The notes beneath the pieces were generated by a model. That model was not told the DNA's origin, did no database searches, and worked only from the letters and a program-made list of their open reading frames with translations. The translations under genes were made by a program, and so were the position numbers. From the NCBI RefSeq assembly GCF_013299165.1, contig NZ_JAAFKD010000009.1:124001-188000 (forward strand): a stretch of 64,000 bases of DNA, read 5' to 3'. This DNA is from Microcoleus sp. bin38.metabat.b11b12b14.051 (GTDB lineage Bacteria; Cyanobacteriota; Cyanobacteriia; Cyanobacteriales; Microcoleaceae). This document shows, one piece after another, positions 36,421-45,598 of this stretch (within the stretch, counting starts at the first letter, position 1; the number at the start of each line of letters is the position of its first letter).

Positions 36421-37728
36421 CTAAATGGCTGATTGATAAACCTTTTCCACGAGTTGAGCCAAACGTTTCATCGCAGTTTCAATCTCATCATTCGTCGCAG
36501 TCAAACTAATTCGCAAACACTCATGCTTGTGTTGCCAATCTTCCCGCAAGCCGGGGAAGAAAGAACTTCCCGGCACAACAATTACGCCTAATTTCTTCAA
36601 TTCTTGGTACATTTCCCAATCAGTCATTGGCAAATCTTTTAACCACAACCACGCAAAGATTGCTCCTTCGCCTCGGTGCAAGAACCACGGCAAATCCTTC
36701 GGCATTGCGTGTTCTAGGGTGCTTTCAACTACTGCAAATTTGCTTTGATAGTACGGGCGAATTACGTTGAGGGAAATGTCGGCGAGAGCTCCCGAAGCAA
36801 TGGCTCTAGTTGCGATCGCCTGTCCGTATCTCGGCGAGTGAATGCACATATTGGTCTGAAAAGATTCTAATGTTTTGATGATTCCTTCATCGCCGATCGC
36901 AATTCCGATTCTTTCTCCCGGTAATCCGGCTTTCGACAAACTCATGCAGTGGACGATATTGCCGCCGAATATTGGTGTCATTTCGGTAAAGTTTAAGGCG
37001 GGGAAGGGAGGCCCGTAGGCAGAATCGACCAATACCGGCACGTCGAAAGCGGCTGCTAAATCGGCGATTTTCTGCACTTCGTCGTCGGTGAGGACGTTTC
37101 CCGTGGGGTTGCAGGGACGGGAAAAGATGACGCATCCGCTGGTTTCGTCGATCGACAGTTGACTGAAATCCGGGCGGTATTTGAATCGGTGGGCGGCTGC
37201 ATCAATATCTAGGGTGGGTTTGCAGGCGATGACTGCTTCGGGAATTAAGCTGACGCCGCCGTAACCGGTGTAGTCTGGGCTGAGCGGTAGGACGATCGAT
37301 TTGAGATTTCTGGTTTGGGATGTTGGATCGGAAATGTCGGCGATTGGTGCGGTGTAGCCACCGAAAGCGTTGGCTGCGTAGAAGTAAATTGATTGGCTTC
37401 CGGGAGTAATTAGGATGTTGCGATCGGTCAAATTGAGGTTGTAACGTTGGTTAAAATCGGCCAATACTGCATCGATAAACGGCTGATAACCTTGGCTGGA
37501 ACCGTAGCGACAAACGACTTCGCCGTATTCTGGGCTCGCCAAAAGTTCGGCTGTGCAATCGCGCCACAACTGCTCGACTTCCGGCAAAATCACCGGATTG
37601 CCGGCGCTTAAGTTGATAAATTCCTGCCCGTTGCCGGCTCTGAGAGTTTCTATAATATCTTTCATAATTGCCCGAACTCCTGTGAGTTGGGACATTTGAG
37701 TGCCAAATTGAGTGAGGGCAGGGTTCAT
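36421..37728 (-). CDS. avtA: Valine--pyruvate aminotransferase
   Basis: A 435-residue fold-type I aminotransferase. The start NPALTQFGTQMSQLTGVRAI and INLSAGNPVILPEVE are typical of AvtA. The PLP lysine is in MSLSKAGLPGERIG (SLSK), and the active-site block CNPTGNVLTDDEV and the C-terminal arginine region ECLRISLTAT are intact. It moves the amino group between valine and pyruvate. Monocistronic. Confidence 0.93.
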   Translation of the reverse strand: MNPALTQFGTQMSQLTGVRAIMKDIIETLRAGNGQEFINLSAGNPVILPEVEQLWRDCTAELLASPEYGEVVCRYGSSQGYQPFIDAVLADFNQRYNLNLTDRNILITPGSQSIYFYAANAFGGYTAPIADISDPTSQTRNLKSIVLPLSPDYTGYGGVSLIPEAVIACKPTLDIDAAAHRFKYRPDFSQLSIDETSGCVIFSRPCNPTGNVLTDDEVQKIADLAAAFDVPVLVDSAYGPPFPALNFTEMTPIFGGNIVHCMSLSKAGLPGERIGIAIGDEGIIKTLESFQTNMCIHSPRYGQAIATRAIASGALADISLNVIRPYYQSKFAVVESTLEHAMPKDLPWFLHRGEGAIFAWLWLKDLPMTDWEMYQELKKLGVIVVPGSSFFPGLREDWQHKHECLRISLTATNDEIETAMKRLAQLVEKVYQSAI

Positions 37729-37994
37729 GATGCGGCCAGGATGATAGAGGTTGATGGTTTATTTATGATAGCTTTTGTGCGATCGGTCTCAGGATAGGAT
37801 TGATGGTGTTGGTTGGATTGGGCGATCGGATATTTCCGTCGGAATAGAGGAGGCGGGCGATCGTAGGATCTGTTTTTCAGTAAGCGCTACATCAGTTCTG
37901 AAAATGCGTCTGTTGGTAGGTGTAAAAATCGAGGGCTTAAATTTTTTGGCTGTAATCCAACTGCTGTCAGGGTTTGATGCCTCTGGCGATCAAT

Positions 37995-38153
37995 AAAGTC
38001 AGACGCAAATGCTGAACCCTTTATCAGATAAGGGTTTCAAGGCAGAAGTCAAAATTTGGGTATTGACACCTGGAGGCTGAAATGATACTTTTGTTTTGTG
38101 AGACGCAAATGAACCTTGAAAACCAAATACAGCAAGGGTTTAAAACCCCGGCA
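37995..38153 (+). promoter_or_regulatory. Probable CRISPR leader
   Basis: AT-rich segment just 5' of the array, on the side with intact repeats. AGACGCAAATG occurs twice (about 38000 and 38101). Transcription on the plus strand fits the ATTGAAAC repeat end, the usual 8-nt crRNA handle. Confidence 0.5.
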
Positions 38154-39537
38154 GCGGGAAAACCCATAAACCCCTACTAGGGATTGAAACAAGGTGATGG
38201 AACAAGAAAAGCGCCAATTACTGCGCGGGAAAACCCATAAACCCCTACTAGGGATTGAAACATTAGGCTTTTCAACAAAGAGCCGTATTACGAAAGCGGG
38301 AAAACCCATAAACCCCTACTAGGGATTGAAACTCAACAGCCGACAAGCTGTATATGATAGACTTTGCGGGAAAACCCATAAACCCCTACTAGGGATTGAA
38401 ACTGCATCAAATTCATCATCGTCCTCATGAATTTTGCGGGAAAACCCATAAACCCCTACTAGGGATTGAAACCCATTTCCTAAATTAAGACCTGCGATCG
38501 GCCATGCGGGAAAACCCATAAACCCCTACTAGGGATTGAAACGCCATGATCTCGGTGTGACTGCTCTCGAAGTCAGGCGGGAAAACCCATAAACCCCTAC
38601 TAGGGATTGAAACTTTGAGGTGACTTTTGCCGGTAAATCCTAATTGGCGGGAAAACCCATAAACCCCTACTAGGGATTGAAACGCAGCGAGTCGTTTTCC
38701 GTCAACTGAGAAGGGTGCGGGAAAACCCATAAACCCCTACTAGGGATTGAAACCAGAGCGACCCGGAAGCAACAAGCTATATTTCGCTGGGCGGGAAAAC
38801 CCATAAACCCCTACTAGGGATTGAAACCTGCGCGAATCTTATTGCCACTTACTATCGGATGCGGGAAAACCCATAAACCCCTACTAGGGATTGAAACTCT
38901 TTAGCTTGCCATACCGACACAGAAACTGAGTCAAAGCGGGAAAACCCATAAACCCCTACTAGGGATTGAAACCGCATTGTTCTGCCTTACGGAATAAAAC
39001 AAATTTGGCGGGAAAACCCATAAACCCCTACTAGGGATTGAAACCTAAATGTGGTTTTAAATACAATGACTAATCCTCGCGGGAAAACCCATAAACCCCT
39101 ACTAGGGATTGAAACATACCCTTCATTGCGTCGCTGTTAGCGCACCGCGGGAAAACCCATAAACCCCTACTAGGGATTGAAACGCAGACTCCAATGCCCA
39201 CTCTGGCGCTATATCCAGCAGCCACAAGCGGGAAAACCCATAAACCCCTACTAGGGATTGAAACCGATTAGTGATAAAATCCTTGATTACTTTCAAGCGG
39301 GAAAACCCATAAACCCCTACTAGGGATTGAAACTAAATCGCTTATAGTACCAACCGGAGATTGTTCCGCTGCGGGAAAACCCATAAACCCCTACTAGGGA
39401 TTGAAACCATTTCCGTTTTCTCTTGCTCATTTGATTACATCAGCGGGAAAACCCATTTTCCCGACGTAGGGCTTGAAACGACCGTAAAACGTAACCCGCC
39501 GCCAGAAAACCCATAAACCCCTACTAGGGATTGAAAC
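38154..39537 (+). CRISPR. CRISPR array, 20 repeats and 19 spacers
   Basis: A 37-bp repeat begins GCGGGAAAACCCATAAACC and ends CTACTAGGGATTGAAAC; CCCTA-C-TAGGG is its internal stem. The first 18 copies, 38154 to 39407, look identical. Copy 19 (39443-39479) is changed in the middle and copy 20 (39501-39537) at its first bases. Spacers are mostly 31-38 bp, one 44 bp (39184-39227) and the last only 21 bp. Degeneration at the right end agrees with a leader on the left. No cas gene is in the window, so the type cannot be assigned. Confidence 0.98.
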
Positions 39538-39582
39538 CAGATTAAAATGATCGAGTTACACAGACCTTATATCTGAATTCCC

Positions 39583-40422
39583 ATGCGTACTTGGCAAGCC
39601 GATTTTTACCGCCGCCCTCTCCGAGACGAAACCGGCAAACCATTGTGGGAACTCCTCATCTGCGACTCGGCACAAACTTTTCAATTTAGCGCCCTTTGTC
39701 GCCAATCGGAAGCAAACTCTAACTGGCTGGCCGCCCAATTCCAGCAGCAAGCTCTAACCCAGAAATTGCCCGATCGCATTCAAGTATTTAGACCTCAGTC
39801 TCTCAGTTTAATCGAAGCTGCGGGCAAAGTTTTGGGTGTCAAAGTAGAAGCGACTCGGCGCACCGCCGCCCTGAAAACCCTGCTACAACAACGCGCCCAA
39901 GAATATGCCAGTTTGCCTAATTATACAGGTGAGACTTACGGGGCGATCGCCCTAGAAACTCCCCCACCAATCCCCCTACCCGAAAACCTCTGGGGCGATA
40001 GCTGGCGTTTTGCTTCCCTACCCGCCGGCGACATCGTGGAAGCTTTCGCAGGGCGTCCCCTCCCCATATTGGAAATGCCGGAATTTCTATTACCCCTGAA
40101 CTTGGGCCTAGCCTCAACAGTACCCGTGCCCGGAGTTGTAATTGACGGCGGGCGACAGTCAATGCGCTTAGCTAGATGGCTTCAGGATGCCAAACCCTTC
40201 GCATTGAATTATATCGCCGGAGCTCCCGACGGATTGATTTTAGAAGCGGGATTAGCCGACAGATGGGTTGTCGCAACTTTTGAAGATAGCGAAGTAAAAG
40301 CCGCCGCCGAAACTTATCAACAGCGGAAACAATCGAGTCAAGGATTGCATTTCTTATTAGTCCAGCCCGATGATACTGGCACGACTTATACAGGCTTTTG
40401 GCTGTTGAATTTAAATTCGTAA
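39583..40422 (+). CDS. Tab2/Atab2 family RNA-binding protein
   Basis: A 279-residue soluble protein of the Tab2 family; the algal and plant members bind psaB or related mRNA and are needed for photosystem I synthesis. Typical blocks: WQADFYRRPLRDETGKPLWELLICD at the start (in part), FRPQSLSLIEAAGKVLGVKVEATRRT, and the end FLLVQPDDTGTTYTGFWLL. The start lies 46 bp after the last CRISPR repeat. Function in cyanobacteria is less well known. Confidence 0.88.
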   Translation: MRTWQADFYRRPLRDETGKPLWELLICDSAQTFQFSALCRQSEANSNWLAAQFQQQALTQKLPDRIQVFRPQSLSLIEAAGKVLGVKVEATRRTAALKTLLQQRAQEYASLPNYTGETYGAIALETPPPIPLPENLWGDSWRFASLPAGDIVEAFAGRPLPILEMPEFLLPLNLGLASTVPVPGVVIDGGRQSMRLARWLQDAKPFALNYIAGAPDGLILEAGLADRWVVATFEDSEVKAAAETYQQRKQSSQGLHFLLVQPDDTGTTYTGFWLLNLNS

Positions 40423-40896
40423 TAGTTAATCCCGCAGGGTGCATCTCACTTTTGAAGAGGGCGAAGCATGACCGCATATAAGTTATTAGTTACAATCCCA
40501 TATTGACTGCGGTCATGCTTCGCCCCTACAAACATATTTGCCTTCATTGAGATGCACCCATCCCGCATCCTAGAAATCGGCAGCTAGTAAAACTTTCACT
40601 CGCGCGATCGCCCTTTCTAGCTGCGGACAACTGATAATTATCGGACAATACGGTTTACTTAAGAGAGATCTCCCTGGCACACCCCTTGAAAAAGGGGGGG
40701 ACAAGAAGCTCTCAAAGTCCCCCTTCTTAAGGGGGATTTAGGGGGATCTCCGGGGCATAAATAGCGTTAAGTAAACCGTATTGAATTATCGGAGATTATC
40801 TTATTTTTGATCTCAAAATGCGATCGCCAAAATCACACTATCACTCGCAATAAGCGCCAGCAGACACAGGCTGAATCACTATTTTTTGAAATTTCT
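40423..40896. other. Intergenic with hairpin and MITE-like element
   Basis: At about 40435-40560 GGGTGCATCTCACTT and GAAGCATGACCGC are inverted as GCGGTCATGCTTC and GAGATGCACCC. The element 40636-40793 follows. No gene is recognised. Confidence 0.6.
40636..40793. mobile_element. MITE-like element with 10-bp target duplication (copy 2)
   Basis: The body 40646-40783 (138 bp) starts CAATACGGTTTACTTAA and ends TTAAGTAAACCGTATTG, perfect 17-bp inverted ends. It is flanked by AATTATCGGA direct repeats (40636-40645 and 40784-40793). The interior (GGGGGATTTAGGGGGATCTCC type hairpin) is unrelated to that of the copy at 29888. Confidence 0.92.
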
Positions 40897-41103
40897 CTAT
40901 TCCACCACCAGAATCAATCCTTCTTGGATGCCCTGATGTACTCGGTTAATCTGACACCGATCCTTTTCGTTGAGGCGGTTTGTCGAAAGCATTGCAGACT
41001 TCAGCAGCCGCCTGTCGAGGGGCGTAATTTGGCGAAAAGCAAAGATTCGTTGGACGATCGCCTCGATCGCGATTTTAGGTACGCTAGTAGAATTTACTGT
41101 CAT
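40897..41103 (-). CDS. Small conserved cyanobacterial protein
   Basis: A 68-residue, probably helical protein (IEAIVQRIFAFRQITPLDRR, then LNEKDRCQINRVHQGIQEGL). The pattern 'xITPxDRRxLxSAMLS' with a closing 'I..VHxGIxxGxIxVV' suggests a real family of filamentous cyanobacteria; function unknown. It is divergent from mtnP. Confidence 0.6.
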   Translation of the reverse strand: MTVNSTSVPKIAIEAIVQRIFAFRQITPLDRRLLKSAMLSTNRLNEKDRCQINRVHQGIQEGLILVVE

Positions 41104-41312
41104 TTTTTTAACACCCTAGAAAATAGGTAACAGAACCCTGTACCTTTATTCTTAAAGATTGCGTAAAGATACATTCTGATTCAAATCATACTTATTTTGT
41201 GACAATGCAGTGTATAAACAGTAACAATTGCCATAAAAATTAAATTATCTTTACGCAAACTTAACAATGGCCCGATAGAATCACTAACAGTAAAATTCAG
41301 GCATAGGGTAAA

Positions 41313-42185
41313 ATGGCACAGGCAAAAATCGGCATTATCGGCGGCAGCGGTTTGTATAACATGGAAGCCCTCAAGGATGTTGAAGAGGTAAAAATTGATA
41401 CACCCTTTGGCGCGCCATCTGATGCAGCGATTGTGGGAACTTTGGACGGTACGCCCGTCGCATTTATGGCCAGACACGGCCGCAATCACACTTTTTTGCC
41501 CTCGGAAGTGCCGTATCGGGCAAATATCTATGCCATGAAGAGTCTGGGAGTTGAGTATTTAATCTCAGCGTCGGCGGTTGGTTCGCTCAAAGCAGAGGCC
41601 AAACCTTTAGATATGGTAGTACCGGATCAGTTTATCGATCGCACAAAAAATCGAGCTTCTACATTTTTCGGAGAAGGAATAGTCGGTCACATCACCTTTG
41701 GCGATCCGATCTGCGGCGAATTGGCTAAAGTGTTAGCAAGTGCGATCGAATCCTTGAACCTCGCCGACGTTTCCCTACACCGTGGCGGCACCTACGTCTG
41801 CATGGAAGGCCCCGCATTTTCCACAAAAGCAGAATCCCACCTTTACCGCAGTTGGGGGGCGACAGTCATCGGAATGACGAATTTGCCGGAAGCAAAATTA
41901 GCCAGAGAAGCAGAGATTGCTTACGCAACTTTAGCCTTAGTCACCGATTACGATTGTTGGCATACCGAACACGACAGCGTAACAGTAGAAATGGTAATCG
42001 CCAACTTGCACCGCAATGCGGAAAACGCCCAAAAAGTAATTCAAGAAACTGTGCGGAGGCTGAGTGAAAATCCCCCGATTTCTGATGCACATTCAGCTTT
42101 GAAATATGCAATTCTGACTCCACTGGACAAAGTACCGGCTGCAACTAAGGAGAAAATGGGTTTGTTGTTACAAAAATATTTGTAA
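41313..42185 (+). CDS. mtnP: S-methyl-5'-thioadenosine phosphorylase
   Basis: A 290-residue enzyme that splits methylthioadenosine into adenine and methylthioribose-1-phosphate in methionine salvage. Seen: [15 protein letters not shown], phosphate-binding [30 protein letters not shown], the substrate block [28 protein letters not shown] and the adenine-selective Asp pair in VTDYDCWH, which favours MTA phosphorylase over purine nucleoside phosphorylase. Confidence 0.94.
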   Translation: MAQAKIGIIGGSGLYNMEALKDVEEVKIDTPFGAPSDAAIVGTLDGTPVAFMARHGRNHTFLPSEVPYRANIYAMKSLGVEYLISASAVGSLKAEAKPLDMVVPDQFIDRTKNRASTFFGEGIVGHITFGDPICGELAKVLASAIESLNLADVSLHRGGTYVCMEGPAFSTKAESHLYRSWGATVIGMTNLPEAKLAREAEIAYATLALVTDYDCWHTEHDSVTVEMVIANLHRNAENAQKVIQETVRRLSENPPISDAHSALKYAILTPLDKVPAATKEKMGLLLQKYL

Positions 42186-42214
42186 GTTCCTACAAGTTCT
42201 ACAAAGTTTTGGTT

Positions 42215-42795
42215 TACGCTAATCTCAGAAACCGGGTTTCTTCCTAGATTTTTCGTACTCAGCCAAAATTATGCTCAGAAACCCGGTTTCTCGCTACTTA
42301 CAAAGTTTTGGTGTACGCTAATCTCAGAAACCGGGTTTCTTTCTAGATTTTTCGTACTCAGCCGAAATTATGCTCAGAAACCCGGTTTCTCGCTACTTAC
42401 AAAGTTTTGGTGTACGCTAATCTCAGAAACCGGGTTTCTTCCTAGATTTTTCGTACTCAGCCGAAATTATGCTCAGAAACCCGGTTTCTCGCTACTTACA
42501 AAGTTTTGGTGTACGCTAATCTCAGAAACCGGGTTTCTTCCTAGATTTTTCGTACTCAGCCGAAATTATGCTCAGAAACCCGGTTTCTCGCTACTTACAA
42601 AGTTTTGGTGTACGCTAATCTCAGAAACCGGGTTTCTTCCTAGATTTTTCGTACTCAGCCGAAATTATGCTCAGAAACCCGGTTTCTCGCTACTTACAAA
42701 GTTTTGGTGTACGCTAATCTCAGAAACCGGGTTTCTTTCTAGATTTTTCGTACTCAGCCGAAATTATTCTAAGAAACCCGGTTTCTCAATTTCCA
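42215..42795. repeat. 99-bp tandem repeat, six copies (second locus)
   Basis: TCTCAGAAACC recurs at 42223, 42322, 42421, 42520, 42619 and 42718, again exactly 99 bp. The units are alike within this array but differ at fixed positions from the units at 13530. The array fills the gap between convergent mtnP and the TPR gene. Confidence 0.95.
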
Positions 42796-42807
42796 TTCGC
42801 CCATCTA

Positions 42808-44034
42808 TTAACCGATCAACTGCTTAAAGGCATCGTGTTGGCGAATTTTTTCTAAATCGGCTTCATTTTTTGCCAACTCTTTACACAAATTAGGATTGAG
42901 ATTTAGAGCGCGCTTTAAATTTTCAATTGCTAATTCAATTTTACCTTGTAGCGCATAACATCGAGCTTTATTGTACCATATTCTGTAAAAATCAGGTCTA
43001 ATTTTAGCCGCATTGTCGTAGGAGTCGATCGCTGCTTCGTACTTTTGCAATTTGGAGAGTGCCACGCCTCGATTGTTCCAAGCGTCAGTATAATCATTTT
43101 TGACTTGTAGAGCTTGATTGTAGGAAATTACGGCTTGTTCGTATTCCTGCATTTTGGAAAAAGCAACGCCTCGGTTGTTCCAAGCGTCGGCGTAATCGGG
43201 TTTGGCTTGAATTGCTTGTTCGTAACAGCCGATCGCCTCTGGGTACTTCTGCAACTCCAACAATACCACGCCTCGGTTGTTCCAAGCATCGGGATAATTG
43301 GGACGGAGTGTGGTAGCTTGTTCGTAGGATGCGAGCGCCTCTGGATAGCGCTGCATTCTAGTGAATACTACTCCGCGGTTGTTCCAAGTATCGGCTAAAT
43401 CCGGCTGAATTTGCAGTGCTCGATCGTAAGCTGCGATCGCATCTTCATAGCGGTTTTCAAAGAAGCAAGCATCTCCCTGTTTCGCATAGTCGCCTGCACT
43501 CAATAACTGTTGGTAATTGCCGTAGTTAACCGGAGCGAATTCTTGTATTTGGGCGTCGGGCAATAAAAGGTCTGTATCAGCATCCGCTGGGTTAGTTTGG
43601 TGTTGAATTTCGCCTAGGATACTTTCAGCATCGGAAATTAATATTTTTAATTGAGAGATTGTATCATAGTGAAGACTTTCGATTTCTTGGCGAGCAATTG
43701 TTGTCTGCTTGGACAATTTGCCCAACAGAAACCACACAGCGACTCCGGCTGCTGTCGGAAACAATGTTAAGGCAATTACCAGCCCGTTGATCACTGTAGC
43801 CGTGCGCCCGAAAGCGATGTCAACTTCTTCTTGAACTCGATCGCGAATTTCGTCTTTTATTTGCTGCTGAGGCAATTCCTGCTGAATTAACACTCCCCCA
43901 GCCCTCGGTTGCGACGCAGAAACGCTACTGGCACAGACTAGAATAGTCAAAAGGGCGATCGAGCTAATATTTGTTCTCAAAATACTTGACAAACGCATAG
44001 CTTTAGTGATATGCACCTGATTTGCGGTTTTCAT
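42808..44034 (-). CDS. Membrane-anchored TPR protein
   Basis: A 408-residue protein. A hydrophobic segment (~20-40, signal or anchor) and a second membrane segment (~80-105, VINGLVIALTLFPTAAGVAV) precede about six TPR units from residue ~185 on, with repeated DAWNNRGVxxxxxQxYxxAxxxYxxAL. The near-identical WNNRG cores suggest recent internal duplication. Probably a protein-interaction scaffold at the membrane; partners unknown. Confidence 0.85.
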   Translation of the reverse strand: MKTANQVHITKAMRLSSILRTNISSIALLTILVCASSVSASQPRAGGVLIQQELPQQQIKDEIRDRVQEEVDIAFGRTATVINGLVIALTLFPTAAGVAVWFLLGKLSKQTTIARQEIESLHYDTISQLKILISDAESILGEIQHQTNPADADTDLLLPDAQIQEFAPVNYGNYQQLLSAGDYAKQGDACFFENRYEDAIAAYDRALQIQPDLADTWNNRGVVFTRMQRYPEALASYEQATTLRPNYPDAWNNRGVVLLELQKYPEAIGCYEQAIQAKPDYADAWNNRGVAFSKMQEYEQAVISYNQALQVKNDYTDAWNNRGVALSKLQKYEAAIDSYDNAAKIRPDFYRIWYNKARCYALQGKIELAIENLKRALNLNPNLCKELAKNEADLEKIRQHDAFKQLIG

Positions 44035-44110
44035 ATGTCAAGAGATGCTGGTAAAGATGATCTCAGCCTAGCCGATTTGTTCAAAAACTATTAAGTACAG
44101 GATATCTGTT

Positions 44111-44602
44111 GTGCAGTCCCCTCCCATTAAGTGCTTGACGCAGGAATTGTTAGACGAAGTTGCAATTTCCTCCCGCAGCAGCCCCCGCGGGCGACAAAAC
44201 TACAATTTTCACGATTTGTCAGAAAAGGTGCAGCGGTTTGTCAACGTGCTGCAAATGGGTACTTACGTTCGCCCTCACCGACACCTGCGCCCACCCTCCG
44301 TTAACGGTTTTGAGTTTTTTGTGGTGATTCAAGGAGAAGTAGGTATTCTAATTTTGAACGAAAACGGTCAAATCTTGCGATCGTTGCGAGTCAGCGCTGT
44401 CGGGCCCACCCGCGCCGTGGAACTTCCAGAGGGGACTATTCACACGTTGGTAGCTTTGGCTGCGGATACCGTGATTTTGGAGTTCAAGGAAGGGCCTTAT
44501 GAGGTGGCGGCGGATAAAGACTTTTTGCAAAATTTTCCGGCTGAGGGAAGTGTGGCGGCGCGGGAATTAGTCTTGATTTGGGAAGCTGAATTTAACAGTT
44601 GA
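44111..44602 (+). CDS. wbuC: WbuC-family cupin
   Basis: A 163-residue cupin metalloprotein. The metal-binding block is VRPHRHLRPPSVNGFEFFVV (His, His, Glu) with a later His in EGTIHTLVAL. WbuC homologues lie in O-antigen clusters, where their role is unclear. Divergent from the TPR gene; 3' end runs straight into a heptamer-rich repeat. Confidence 0.8.
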   Translation: MQSPPIKCLTQELLDEVAISSRSSPRGRQNYNFHDLSEKVQRFVNVLQMGTYVRPHRHLRPPSVNGFEFFVVIQGEVGILILNENGQILRSLRVSAVGPTRAVELPEGTIHTLVALAADTVILEFKEGPYEVAADKDFLQNFPAEGSVAARELVLIWEAEFNS

Positions 44603-44890
44603 CAGTTGACCTGGGACAGTTGACTGTTGACTCCGAAAGCAGTTGACAGTTGACCTGGGACAGTTGACAGTTGACTCCGAAAGCAGTTGACCTGGGACAG
44701 TTGACAGTTGACTCCGAAAGCAGTTGACCTGGGACAGTTGACAGTTGGTAATTGTTATTTATTATTTTTGAATATCTCCCCATAATCAGTAACTAATGAC
44801 TACTGACCAATGACAAATGACCACCCTTCGGCTTCGCGAGCGGGCGAGATGACCAATGACCACCCTTCGGCTTCGCGAGCGGGCGAGATG
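44597..44890. repeat. CAGTTGA-type heptamers with TTCGGCTTCGCG inserts
   Basis: GACAGTTGACCTGGGACAGT and TTGACTCCGAAAG units recur about four times (44597-44750). At 44824-44851 and 44863-44890 a motif CCCTTCGGCTTCGCGAGCGG plus GCGAGATG interrupts 'ATGACCA/ACTAATG' runs. Confidence 0.8.
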
Positions 44891-44891
44891 A

Positions 44892-45389
44892 CTAATGACT
44901 AATAAATCTAATTGTTGTCATCCGATTGTATAAATCTGGGGCAGTGCGAATGATTTTTCTCAGAAGTTCATCTGTTACCCAAAAGACGACGGGAAAGGAA
45001 AATTTTTTGCTGAATTCGGTGCATACTAGGTTGGTGGAAATCAGCAATCGATCGATCGACTCCACTGACTCCAAACCGATGATCATTAAAGCTGGAGGCT
45101 TTTCGCTGCCTACTTCTGCTGCGATGGTGGTGTAGAGAGTTGTCGCTGATTTGGGCAAAATTAGTTGCAGCGGTTTCTGGGCGGAATTTGCTTGCAGGCG
45201 ATCGACTATTTGCTGTCGCAAAGCCAGCGAGTTGCAGTGCACTAAAACGAAAGAAAAGTAACCTTGCGAAAGACGCAGCGCCCGAATTAAAGTAGAGAAC
45301 GACCGCTCGTTATATTTGGCTGATTCGTACTGAGCTGCATCGTCTTTACCTGTATTTTCTGAGCTGTTCTCGACAAACATAAATTGCAC
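44892..45389 (-). CDS. N-terminal module of a large STAND/TPR-type protein, probably truncated
   Basis: A 165-residue protein. RALRLSQGYFSFVLVHCNS, ALMIIGLESVESIDRLLIST and FPVVFWVTDELLRKIIRTAPD match the N-terminal module that, in cyanobacteria, normally heads much longer signalling proteins with TPR or other repeats. Here the frame ends a few codons later (MTTIRFISH) in the repeat at 44890, so the rest seems to have been lost. Whether the fragment is still functional is unknown. Confidence 0.6.
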   Translation of the reverse strand: MQFMFVENSSENTGKDDAAQYESAKYNERSFSTLIRALRLSQGYFSFVLVHCNSLALRQQIVDRLQANSAQKPLQLILPKSATTLYTTIAAEVGSEKPPALMIIGLESVESIDRLLISTNLVCTEFSKKFSFPVVFWVTDELLRKIIRTAPDLYNRMTTIRFISH

Positions 45390-45598
45390 GTCTCTTATCT
45401 AGTTTTAGGCATTTTCTAGATTAAGTGCTGTTTCTAAAGAAAATCTGAAGGTAGGAAAAAAATCTAGAAAACATTCGGCTGATTTTAGCACTGTTTTGAA
45501 TTAATATCAATACTTCTATAAACTAATTTTGCTTCACCCGGTCTGGCGCCACCTGTGGCGAAAAAACCAGATAAAATGTAGTTTAAAATACAAAAAAC

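Noticed and set aside
38049-38730. Minus-strand frames with repeated SLVGVYGFSR/SIPSRGLWVFP
   Set aside because: Reverse translation of CRISPR repeats.
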